From positions 1 to 64,000 of the forward strand of contig JAJEIP010000007.1 of the NCBI GenBank assembly GCA_022827885.1: DNA of 64,000 nt. Direction: 5' to 3'. The DNA comes from Candidatus Poribacteria bacterium. Its GTDB lineage: Bacteria; Poribacteria; WGA-4E; WGA-3G. Below the pieces are notes generated by a model that was not told the origin of the DNA, did not search any database, and saw only the letters and a list, made by a program, of their open reading frames with translations. Positions within the stretch are counted from its first letter, which is position 1. Each line of letters starts with the position of its first letter. Below, one piece after another: positions 8,122 to 15,426 of the stretch. The position numbers and the translations under genes were made by a program.

Positions 8122-8730
8122 ATGGCAAGAGACACCGACCGCCGAATTGAAATTAATCGCAGGAATCCAGCGTTTAAAAAACGGCTTGAAGAAGCAAGAG
8201 GCATGGTCCAGCAAGGTAAAAACGGGCAGGCGGCGTACCATATTCTGGAAAACATGAATTTGGAAAAGCATGAAAACAATCCTGACCTGTTTGAGCATAT
8301 CCCTGATAGGCAACTGGCAGAGATGTTAGGTATGCCTCATCCCGAAGGCAGTGGGAAGTCCATCGTCTGGAGGGAGCGCAAGCGTCTGAAAGAAGGGAGG
8401 TTTAAAACAAAGAAAAATAACCAAAGAAATTGTGTATATATCTTAACCAACCCATCTATGCAGGGTTTGATAAAGATAGGGAAGACAGAAAAAACAGTTC
8501 ATGAACGGGTAGAGGAGCTTTATACAACAGGAGTTCCAACGCCATTTGAGGTTGCCTACTCGATTCCGTCTGAATACCCTGAAATTCTTGAAGATATATT
8601 ACATAAACGGTTTAAACAATACCGAATCAATAAACATAGGGAATTCTTCAGGTATTCCGCGGATAAAGTCATTGAATGGCTTAAAAATAGACCGTCTTCG
8701 ATTGGATTGTATGACATAGAGGCACTTTAA
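8122..8730 (+). CDS. GIY-YIG superfamily protein (T5orf172/Mug113-like)
   Basis: A 202-residue protein whose second half (about 105-190) matches the T5orf172/Mug113 branch of the GIY-YIG nuclease fold: CVYILTNPSMQGLIKIGKT corresponds to the GIY...YIG strands, followed by VHERVEELYTTGVPTPFEV and an RxxxHREFF segment. The first 100 residues are a helical, basic region without a family I recognise. Proteins of this branch are often found in phages and defence regions and are presumed DNA-binding or DNA-cutting; activity here is not certain. The start follows AAAGGAG. It stands alone, upstream of a broken PhyH gene and an insertion sequence. Confidence 0.7.
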   Translation: MARDTDRRIEINRRNPAFKKRLEEARGMVQQGKNGQAAYHILENMNLEKHENNPDLFEHIPDRQLAEMLGMPHPEGSGKSIVWRERKRLKEGRFKTKKNNQRNCVYILTNPSMQGLIKIGKTEKTVHERVEELYTTGVPTPFEVAYSIPSEYPEILEDILHKRFKQYRINKHREFFRYSADKVIEWLKNRPSSIGLYDIEAL

Positions 8731-8824
8731 CCAAAGATCAGGTCAGTAATAGCTACTGAAAAAATTCCCTATATCCCAACTTAACTTTGAAAAATCCTTT
8801 AATCTTCCAATCACCTAAAATGCC

Positions 8825-9127
8825 ATGAACACACAAGTTACAAGCGATCAGATTGAATTTTATCGTAAAAATGGATTTCTGGTTATCGACGACTTTTTGA
8901 CGGGTGCCGAGTTGTCAGTGTGGCGGGATGCCGTTGACGAGGCTGTCGCAGCACATGTGAGTCGTCCTGATGCTTTCCACAATCAAAAGGGAGAAGACGG
9001 TTACTACAAGAATGTGTTCATTCAATGCGTCAATTTGTGGAAGACGAGTGAGAAGATTAAAGTATTGATTCTCAACCCGGAGTTCGGTAGACTGGCGGCA
9101 AATCTCGCTGGCGCTTCGGGGGTGTGA
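8825..9127 (+). pseudogene. Truncated PhyH-family dioxygenase (N-terminal fragment)
   Basis: The 100-residue frame starts like a complete PhyH enzyme (SDQIEFYRKNGFLVIDDFL, then a region typical of the first helical third ending AANLAGASGV) but stops before any iron-binding motif. The sequence beyond the stop is the left part of an IS200/IS605-type element. The missing C-terminal two thirds is not found on the far side of the element, so the gene was deleted as well as interrupted. It has no credible activity. Confidence 0.75.
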
Positions 9128-9223
9128 TTGTATCACCAAAAACTACGGATTGGAGGTTTCCCTCTGCTTTAGCGGGGGAGGAAAATCCGCCCTCTTAGAA
9201 AGGACCAAAACATTCATTTTCCC

Positions 9224-9253
9224 TTGATGTATGGTCCGAAAGTGTGGTATAAT
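9224..9253 (+). promoter_or_regulatory. Promoter of tnpB
   Basis: TTGATG at 9224-9229, an 18-base spacer and a perfect TATAAT at 9248-9253, about 100 bases before the tnpB start. Confidence 0.55.
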
Positions 9254-9350
9254 AGGTGTATCGTGTTGGCAGACAGTGTTTAGCATTACCGCTTGGTAAT
9301 GGGTCTACCTCCCACTATACAGGGGACAAATACCTGATACCTGATATACC

Positions 9351-10643
9351 ATGAAATTGACTTTCAAATATCCTGTGTATCCAACAAAGACACAGGAAAC
9401 AACACTGTTTGAGTGGCTTGACCACCTGTGTGAACTTCAGAACGCTGCGCGCCATGATCGCAAGGTTGCTTGGGAGACTGAAGGCGAACGCGTTTCTTGC
9501 AACGACCAACAAAAGAAGTTGAAGGTTGCTCGTGAAAAATACGCCGACTTTCGCCAAGTGCCACAAGATATGCAAATCTGTACTTTGGAACGCACCGACA
9601 AAGCCTTTGACGGTTTTTATAGACGCTGCGAGAAAGGTGCTGCGAAAAAAGGTTATCCAAGACATCGCAAACGGATAAAGTCTGTGACGTGGAAACTTCG
9701 CAAATATACGAAAGTCGTTCGTAAAAAGACGCAAGACGCTGAACAACAAACACTCCGTGTCCGTCAAAACCCGATCCGAGCAACCGCATGGAAACACGAC
9801 CGCTTGAAAGTGCCGAAACTCGGTGAAATCAAAATCTACATGCACCGCCCGCTTGAAGGTGACCCGAAAGCAGTCACGCTCGTGAAAAAAGCAAGTGGCT
9901 GGTATGCTCATATCACCTGTGAACTCCCGGATACCCCGAAAGTGGGTCCGACGGATGCGATCGCTGTTGACGTTGGCACAACGCACTATCTGACGACTTC
10001 CGAAGGCGAAAAGGAAGAGAACCCGCGTTGGTATCGCCAAGCAGAAGGACTCCTGCATAAACATAACCAGACGCTGGCCCGCCGTAAAAAAGGGAGTAAA
10101 CGTTGGTATAAAGCCGTGGATGCGACTGCCCTGCACCATGAGCGAACCGCGAACAAACGCAAAGATTTCATTGGCAAACTCGTCTACAAACTTTTTCATC
10201 ATTGCGAAAAGAACGTCCTTATCGCTGAAGACCTCAGCGTATCTAACATGGTTCAGAATAAGCACCTCAGCAAGAGCATTTCGGATGCGTCTTGGGGTAT
10301 CTTCTTTACGTGGTGTGCGGACATAGCCGAAAGAGACGGTTTGCACTTCCACCAAGTTGACCCAAAGAACACTTCGCAAACCTGCGCTGCTTGTGGTAAG
10401 AAATCGCCAAAGAAACTCTCTTTAGCGATACGCACCTTTGATTGTAGTTTTTGTGGCATGTCGTTAGACCGAGACCACAACGCTGCGATAAACATCCTTT
10501 TGCGGGCGGCTTGCGCCCATCGTGGAGAGCGTTGGGTTGCCAACCTCGATGAAACGAGAAACAAAAACGAAGCACGAGACACGGGCTTAGAGACTCCTGA
10601 ACAACTATTTTTCAGTGACCTCTTCACAAGCCCAAGTCTTTAG
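9351..10643 (+). CDS. tnpB: TnpB, RNA-guided RuvC-like nuclease of IS200/IS605
   Basis: A 430-residue TnpB. The RuvC acidic residues are all present: Asp in AIAVDVGTTHYLTT, Glu in VLIAEDLSVSN, and Asp in MSLDRDHNAAINIL. A zinc ribbon (CAACGKKS and CSFCG) lies between the last two, as usual. Family knowledge: TnpB is guided by an RNA from the right end of its element to cut the donor site and favour element retention, and is the ancestor of Cas12. The protein looks full length and intact. The right-end hairpin overlaps the region just after the stop, where the guide scaffold normally lies. Confidence 0.9.
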   Translation: MKLTFKYPVYPTKTQETTLFEWLDHLCELQNAARHDRKVAWETEGERVSCNDQQKKLKVAREKYADFRQVPQDMQICTLERTDKAFDGFYRRCEKGAAKKGYPRHRKRIKSVTWKLRKYTKVVRKKTQDAEQQTLRVRQNPIRATAWKHDRLKVPKLGEIKIYMHRPLEGDPKAVTLVKKASGWYAHITCELPDTPKVGPTDAIAVDVGTTHYLTTSEGEKEENPRWYRQAEGLLHKHNQTLARRKKGSKRWYKAVDATALHHERTANKRKDFIGKLVYKLFHHCEKNVLIAEDLSVSNMVQNKHLSKSISDASWGIFFTWCADIAERDGLHFHQVDPKNTSQTCAACGKKSPKKLSLAIRTFDCSFCGMSLDRDHNAAINILLRAACAHRGERWVANLDETRNKNEARDTGLETPEQLFFSDLFTSPSL

Positions 10644-10650
10644 GCTTGGG
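10631..10650 (+). ncRNA. Right-end hairpin, candidate 3' part of the TnpB guide RNA
   Basis: CCCAAGTC-TTTA-GGCTTGGG forms an eight-pair stem overlapping the end of tnpB. In IS200/IS605 elements this position holds the terminal hairpin of the right end and the scaffold of the omega RNA, with the guide lying immediately beyond the element. The RNA itself is inferred. Confidence 0.45.
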
Positions 10651-10712
10651 TACATTGACATTTTTTGATTGACACCCGGAGACATATATGATTTACTAAT
10701 TCTAAAAGGGAC

Positions 10713-10832
10713 AGGACTTACGCAAAATTGACTTCCGTGCCAAAATTGACGAGATATTCCCAAAGAAAGCGTAATAAATTGCGCGACTACGAACCAAAGA
10801 CCGCGCGAAAACAGGGAAACTGCGTAAGTCCT
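10713..10832. repeat. 120-base MITE with 12-base inverted ends
   Basis: Perfect terminal inverted repeats AGGACTTACGCA (10713-10724) and TGCGTAAGTCCT (10821-10832). The six-base sequence AAGGGA occurs close to both ends (10706-10711 and 10833-10838) and may be a target duplication. No coding potential. A decayed relative lies at 541-652. The element ends only 14 bases before the next start codon, and supplies part of its upstream region. Confidence 0.65.
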
Positions 10833-10846
10833 AAGGGAGTTACGTC

Positions 10847-11272
10847 ATGAAAACCATTTTGCTTTTATTGATACTGTTCTGTGCAATCGCGATGCCGGCG
10901 ATGTCTACGCTAACAGATGCTGACCTTGACAAGATTCGCTTGATTGTCAAAGAGGAAGTTAAGAAAGAGGTAATGTCTTTAAAGGCAGATATTGATACGC
11001 TAAAAACAGATGGCGCTATTCGGCAGACCGAAATTACGAACTTAAAAGAAAACGTCAATAAGGGCTTTGACAATGTTCAGAAGAATTTTGACAGACAAAA
11101 TAACATCATTGCCTGCATCGGTATCCCTTTGGCACTTATCGCGATAGGGGCAACTGTATGGGGTATCTTAGCACACAGGCGAAACACAAAAGACCACGCA
11201 CTCGAAAAGCAGATTGAAGTCCTTACACAAGAAATCGAGGTGCTGAAACAGCAGCAGACTGTAAACTCCTGA
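10847..11272 (+). CDS. Exported or membrane-anchored coiled-coil protein, hypothetical
   Basis: 141 residues: a signal peptide (about 1-20, ending MPAMS), a charged helical stretch of coiled-coil character (20-85), one strong transmembrane segment (about 88-110, GIPLALIAIGATVWGIL) and a second charged coil to the end. The layout places two coiled coils on opposite sides of a membrane. No family recognised. The start has a GGGAG ribosome binding site partly derived from sequence flanking the MITE. The next gene follows after 10 bases, so the two are probably cotranscribed. Confidence 0.65.
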   Translation: MKTILLLLILFCAIAMPAMSTLTDADLDKIRLIVKEEVKKEVMSLKADIDTLKTDGAIRQTEITNLKENVNKGFDNVQKNFDRQNNIIACIGIPLALIAIGATVWGILAHRRNTKDHALEKQIEVLTQEIEVLKQQQTVNS

Positions 11273-11282
11273 GGAGCACAAT

Positions 11283-12689
11283 ATGAACCACCAAGCACTC
11301 CAACTCACCGATAAAGAGATGCGGGATTTCATTATCAACGGGTACGTCAAGGTAAAGGTCGATGTGCCGTCAAGTTTTCACGAGAACATTTACCAGCAAC
11401 TCGACGCCATGTTTGAAGGCACCGGCAATTTGGGCAACAATGTCCTACCCCTTATTCCTGAAATTCAAGAGGTCTTCGATCAGCCCATAGTCCATGGCGC
11501 GATGCAAAGCGTGCTCGGTGAAAATTACGCGATGCACTCGCACCGATACTGCCATTTTAACCAACAAGGGAGTGAAGGCCAGAATTTCCATAAGGATAGC
11601 TACGAAGGGGACCAGCAGATCCGTCGCCACCGATGTCGCTGGACGATGGCGTTCTACTACCCGCAGGACGTCACGGAGGATATGGGACCCACCGCAGTGC
11701 TACCGGGTTCGCAGTATTACGAGACGGGTGAGAGTGCGCATGAACAGCCTGACCTCGCACTCACTGGCGAAGCAGGCACTGTGACAATTGTCCACTACGA
11801 CTTATGGCACCGCGCGATGCCGAATCGGAGTGACAAGAAGCGATATATGTTGAAGTTCCTCTTTATCCGACTCGATGAACCGCAAACCCCGATATGGCAG
11901 CATACTACAGACGACTGGCATGCCCTCGGCAACGGGGAAAAACCCGAGCATCCGGAATTATGGGAATCGCTGTGGGACTGGTATAACGGAAAACAGAACG
12001 GGACGAGCAACGGTGTCTCGCAGAATGAGGTGGATACCCTTATAGGTGCTTTGAACAGCACGCATGAGAGAGAACGACTCAACGCGACGTATCGCTTAGG
12101 GCGGGTGGGTGTGCCTGCCGTGCCTATCTTGAAGCAAGCGTTGTATAGTCGCTCTGATACGATTCGTGAATATGCAGGCTATGCTTTAAGCCTCACGGGT
12201 GCCCCCGCGGTTCCGACGCTCATTGACGCATTGCAAGCGACAGATGCTTCCGTGCGGTCAAGCGCGGCGTTTGCCTTGGCGGATATGGGAAAAGTCGCAC
12301 AGGATGCACTACCCGCATTGACGCATGCCGCACAGGATGAAAGCGAATGGGTCCGACGACACGCCACGGAAGGGTTGGGACTCATCGGACAACAGGTTTC
12401 AGAAGAGATGGATGTGTCCGAGGTGGTAGAGGTATTGACGACTCGATTACAGGACAACTATCATTGGGTTCGGGATAACGCTGCCCGTTCCTTGGCGAAA
12501 TTAGGCACACTCGCTGCACCCGCGATTCCCACGCTTGTCGCGCAATTGGAAGATGAGAACCGATATGTCCGTTTCCACGCGGCTTTGGCGTTGAAGGAGA
12601 TTAAAACCCCCGAAGCACAGGATGCCCTCTTCAATCACCTGTTCGCTTCGCGTTGGTGTGCTCTGACAACCAACGACACCCCTTATTAG
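11283..12689 (+). CDS. PhyH-like dioxygenase fused to HEAT repeats
   Basis: 468 residues. The first 235 form a PhyH-type dioxygenase: GQNFHKDSYEG gives the H-x-D pair, DLWHRAMPNRS the distal His, and KKRYMLKF the 2-oxoglutarate-binding basic residue. From about 245 to 460 there are five to six HEAT/PBS-lyase type repeats (for example VGVPAVPILKQAL, TGAPAVPTLIDAL, LGTLAAPAIPTLV). HEAT solenoids bind partner proteins, so the fusion suggests that the oxygenase is docked to a protein or carrier (inference). Start is set by GAGGAG. Followed by a strong stem-loop at 12761-12792. Confidence 0.87.
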   Translation: MNHQALQLTDKEMRDFIINGYVKVKVDVPSSFHENIYQQLDAMFEGTGNLGNNVLPLIPEIQEVFDQPIVHGAMQSVLGENYAMHSHRYCHFNQQGSEGQNFHKDSYEGDQQIRRHRCRWTMAFYYPQDVTEDMGPTAVLPGSQYYETGESAHEQPDLALTGEAGTVTIVHYDLWHRAMPNRSDKKRYMLKFLFIRLDEPQTPIWQHTTDDWHALGNGEKPEHPELWESLWDWYNGKQNGTSNGVSQNEVDTLIGALNSTHERERLNATYRLGRVGVPAVPILKQALYSRSDTIREYAGYALSLTGAPAVPTLIDALQATDASVRSSAAFALADMGKVAQDALPALTHAAQDESEWVRRHATEGLGLIGQQVSEEMDVSEVVEVLTTRLQDNYHWVRDNAARSLAKLGTLAAPAIPTLVAQLEDENRYVRFHAALALKEIKTPEAQDALFNHLFASRWCALTTNDTPY

Positions 12690-12760
12690 TGGAAACATGG
12701 ATTTATAATAGTTGCAGAAAAAAGTGAAATATGATATACTTAAGTTTGTACTGGCAATCC

Positions 12761-12792
12761 AAGGGGTCGGGAGTTAACACTCCCGACCCCTT
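12761..12792. terminator. Stem-loop between convergent genes
   Basis: AAGGGGTCGGGAGT-taac-ACTCCCGACCCCTT, a perfect 14-pair stem. There is only a weak U-rich tail (TTCCTTGATT), but its place between a plus-strand gene ending at 12689 and a minus-strand gene ending at 12878 suits a bidirectional terminator. Confidence 0.65.
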
Positions 12793-12877
12793 CCTTGATT
12801 ATTATAGCAAAATCCCAAATTTGTTCAGGATTCATATCCAACGTTACATTTAGAAAAAGTTTCCGAGCGATTTGGAC

Positions 12878-13411
12878 CTACATCATAAACCACATCCCCA
12901 TCCGTCCCGCGAATATCCCAATGAGTGCACCAGCAAGCACATCTGTCGGATAATGAACACCAAGATACACACGTGCCAGACCAACTGTAGTCCCCCAGCA
13001 AAGCGTCGGAATTTGTAAAGTTGGGAGCGTGCTCGATAACAGCGTCATCATCACGAACGCAGAGGCGGTGTGTCCTGATGGGAAACTAAAACGATCCGGG
13101 GGACGCACCCGAAATTGAACCTCGACAATCCGCTCATAAGGTCGGTCGCGTTTCATTGCCTGTTTGAGGAAGTGATAGAGAAGTCTTTCAAGCGGGAATG
13201 CGAGTATCGCGGATAGAAGGAGTGGCTTGCTGGTCGCTGCACCTAACGTCAAGTGCACGTATAATACCAGAAATGGATATAGACACCCGTTCGCACTCCA
13301 AGAGATGACGCGAAATGAGCGATTCAGGATTCTTTTATCGCCCCACCCAAAGATACGGTTAAACAGTAACGTATCCCATCGGGTCAGACTGTTTGTAAAT
13401 TCCCTAAGCAT
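12878..13411 (-). CDS. PAP2-family membrane phosphatase
   Basis: 177 residues with several membrane helices and the full acid-phosphatase signature: K83-x6-RP (to P91), PSGH at 111-114, and R147-x5-H153-x3-D157. Enzymes of this family dephosphorylate lipid phosphates such as undecaprenyl pyrophosphate, phosphatidic acid or phosphatidylglycerophosphate at the membrane. Substrate cannot be assigned from sequence. The downstream neighbour on the same strand order is a polysaccharide deacetylase 100 bases upstream of it, so both may serve the cell envelope. Confidence 0.85.
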   Translation of the reverse strand: MLREFTNSLTRWDTLLFNRIFGWGDKRILNRSFRVISWSANGCLYPFLVLYVHLTLGAATSKPLLLSAILAFPLERLLYHFLKQAMKRDRPYERIVEVQFRVRPPDRFSFPSGHTASAFVMMTLLSSTLPTLQIPTLCWGTTVGLARVYLGVHYPTDVLAGALIGIFAGRMGMWFMM

Positions 13412-13511
13412 ATTTTATTAAGTGAGCAGGCACGCTTACAACACACCCACTGTATCTTTTATCTCCATCTGTGTGATTTTAAATATATTTACCGATCAAT
13501 CGCGCGCCTTC

Positions 13512-14255
13512 TCACAGCGCGTGTGGGTTTACATAATGGGCAAGGTCTCGGAGTGCAATAACCTTGTAATCGTTTTCGTAGAGATACGCCATATACGCTT
13601 CAAATTGCGCGGGTTCTGTATGGACCCATGGATGCTCAATATCCGGAACCCCATGAAACGTCAGGATCGTTATATTTCCGTCTGTTGCTTGGGTGAGTGC
13701 CCACGTGAAGTCATCAAAACTCCAATTGGGACCAGAGGCACCTGTCGTTGGAATTAAGAGGGGATGATGCAGGGTTGGATTGTAAGCAGGTCCGCGGTCG
13801 CCTTCTCCGCTATAAGGGAATTCTGGATCAACGCCACGTCGGGCAAAGTGAAAACCGTGTTCAGCGAGCACATGGACGGCTGCTTCACTGTGGCTATACC
13901 CTGGGTAACAAAACGTTGTGGGTTTCGAAATACCGTAAGCCTCACAGCGGGCGTCAATATGCACCAAATCCGCACTGAGTTCCGCAGCGGGTTGCTGTGT
14001 GGCGTTTCGGTGATGGCGCGTGTGATTCCCGATCTCGAAACCGTCGTCATGTAGACTTTTGACCTCTTCCCACGTCATATAGGCATCTTTATTCGTGAGG
14101 AAGTTGAGTCCTTCGGTGATATAGAAGGTTGCCCCGAAGCCGTATCCTTTGAGGATCGGGGCAGCGACAGTCGCCTGTGATTTGCACCCATCGTCGAAGG
14201 TTAGCACAACAAGTTTATCGGGGATTGTCTTCTGCAAAATGTTCTCATGCCTCAA
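13512..14255 (-). CDS. Polysaccharide deacetylase (NodB fold, carbohydrate esterase 4)
   Basis: 247 residues. Motif 1 LTFDDG supplies the catalytic base and metal Asp (D21, D22). Motif 2 GNHTRHH supplies H78 and H82 for the metal. CYPGYS and ITILTFHGVPD correspond to motifs 3 and 5. CE4 enzymes remove N-acetyl groups from peptidoglycan, chitin or similar polymers using a divalent metal. There is no signal peptide, which is unusual for a wall-acting enzyme; either it acts on a cytoplasmic substrate or an upstream start is missed. The start ATG has a weak GAGG close to it. Confidence 0.85.
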   Translation of the reverse strand: MRHENILQKTIPDKLVVLTFDDGCKSQATVAAPILKGYGFGATFYITEGLNFLTNKDAYMTWEEVKSLHDDGFEIGNHTRHHRNATQQPAAELSADLVHIDARCEAYGISKPTTFCYPGYSHSEAAVHVLAEHGFHFARRGVDPEFPYSGEGDRGPAYNPTLHHPLLIPTTGASGPNWSFDDFTWALTQATDGNITILTFHGVPDIEHPWVHTEPAQFEAYMAYLYENDYKVIALRDLAHYVNPHAL

Positions 14256-14373
14256 ATTTTGTATCCGTATAGAACATAAAAAAATTCATACTGCGCTGGA
14301 CTCTTAATTATAGATGCACACTGCTATTTAAATCAAGGAAAAAATTTCGCATTCGTTGCCAATTGAAAAATGA

Positions 14374-14402
14374 TTGACAAAAATCCATGAATGATTTAGA
14401 AT
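14374..14402 (+). promoter_or_regulatory. Sigma70 promoter of the aldo/keto reductase operon
   Basis: TTGACA at 14374-14379, a 17-base spacer, TAGAAT at 14397-14402, 31 bases before the start codon. Confidence 0.65.
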
Positions 14403-14433
14403 GTTCATAGGAAACCAATGGGAGGTAAGAACC

Positions 14434-15426
14434 ATGATTGACCGACGTGCATTTCTAAAATCGATGGCAAGTTTGACAACAGGCGTTCTCTTGTCATCTG
14501 CGTGTGCGGAGGGTGATGAAGCAGGTATTGTGAGGGATCGCTTAGGTACCCTCTTGCCGACACGGAAGTTTGGACGCACTGGTGAAGCTGTAACGATGCT
14601 GGGTGTAGGTGGCTGGCATATCGGAGAAATGAGCGAAGTAGAGGCTCAGAAAACGATCGAGACCTCGCTTGAAGGGGGTGTGCGCTTCTTCGATAGTGCT
14701 GAATCCTATCAAGCGGGTGGAAGCGAGCGGCGACTTGGTAAACTGCTGGTCCCAAAATACCGCGATGATGTATTTCTGATGACGAAGACAACAGCACCCA
14801 ACGCCGCGAAAGCCCGGGAACACCTTGAAGGTTCATTGACACGCTTGAATACCGATCAACTTGACCTCTGGCAGATGCACTCTGTAAAAAATCCTGTAGA
14901 CGTCGATGATCGGATTGATAACGGTATCCTCGACGTTATGTTGGAAGCGAAAGCGAGTGGCAAAACCCGCTATATTGGATTCACTGGACACACGAGTCCA
15001 GCGGCGCATGAACGCGTCCTCGAACGGACCGATATTTTTGACACCTGTCAATTAGCAGTGAATCTCGTCGATGTCAGTTACGAGAGTTTCATTGAGAGAG
15101 TCGTGCCGACGCTCATTGAGCGGAATATTGGCGTGATCGGAATGAAAGCGTTAGCGAACGGCGGTTTCTTTGGGGGTTCGCAGCACGGCAGACACGGTCT
15201 GAATCCGAAAGTTGTCCCAAATCGCGTCAGTGTCTCCGAAGCCGTTCGTTTCGTTTGGTCGTTGCCCATAAGTACACTCGTTACGGGTCCAGACGATGCA
15301 GAACAGATGCAAGAGAAGATTGACATTGCGAAGACCTTTACAGGCATGGAGGATGACGAACGCCAGGCGTTGATAGAAAAAGTGGAAGATATGGCAGGAA
15401 CAACGGTTGAGTTTTACAAAACCTGA
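14434..15426 (+). CDS. Tat-exported aldo/keto reductase
   Basis: 330 residues. The N-terminus DRRAFLKSMASLTTG is a twin-arginine signal, so the folded, cofactor-loaded enzyme is probably exported. The aldo/keto reductase tetrad is complete: D87 and Y92 in FFDSAESY, K118 in MTKTT, H149 in WQMHSV. These enzymes reduce carbonyls or oxidise alcohols with NADP(H). The start ATG follows GGGAGGT. The end overlaps the next gene by 20 bases, and an ATGA overlap links that one to the third gene, making a three-gene operon with an UnbV-type protein and a TPR lipoprotein. Confidence 0.87.
   Translation: MIDRRAFLKSMASLTTGVLLSSACAEGDEAGIVRDRLGTLLPTRKFGRTGEAVTMLGVGGWHIGEMSEVEAQKTIETSLEGGVRFFDSAESYQAGGSERRLGKLLVPKYRDDVFLMTKTTAPNAAKAREHLEGSLTRLNTDQLDLWQMHSVKNPVDVDDRIDNGILDVMLEAKASGKTRYIGFTGHTSPAAHERVLERTDIFDTCQLAVNLVDVSYESFIERVVPTLIERNIGVIGMKALANGGFFGGSQHGRHGLNPKVVPNRVSVSEAVRFVWSLPISTLVTGPDDAEQMQEKIDIAKTFTGMEDDERQALIEKVEDMAGTTVEFYKT

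Larger units (their letters stand above)
9128..10660 (+). mobile_element. IS200/IS605-family element with TnpB only (IS1341-like)
   Basis: A tnpB gene without tnpA, preceded by about 220 bases containing a promoter and a GC-rich stem-loop (around 9156-9178), and followed by a terminal hairpin at 10631-10650. This is the layout of IS1341-type elements that need a tnpA in trans. Exact ends cannot be fixed from sequence alone; the left boundary is placed at the point where PhyH coding similarity stops. Confidence 0.65.

Noticed and set aside
9315-10379. 354-codon minus-strand frame opposite tnpB
   Set aside because: The plus-strand frame has all TnpB motifs; the antisense frame is Cys/Phe-rich nonsense with no family pattern.
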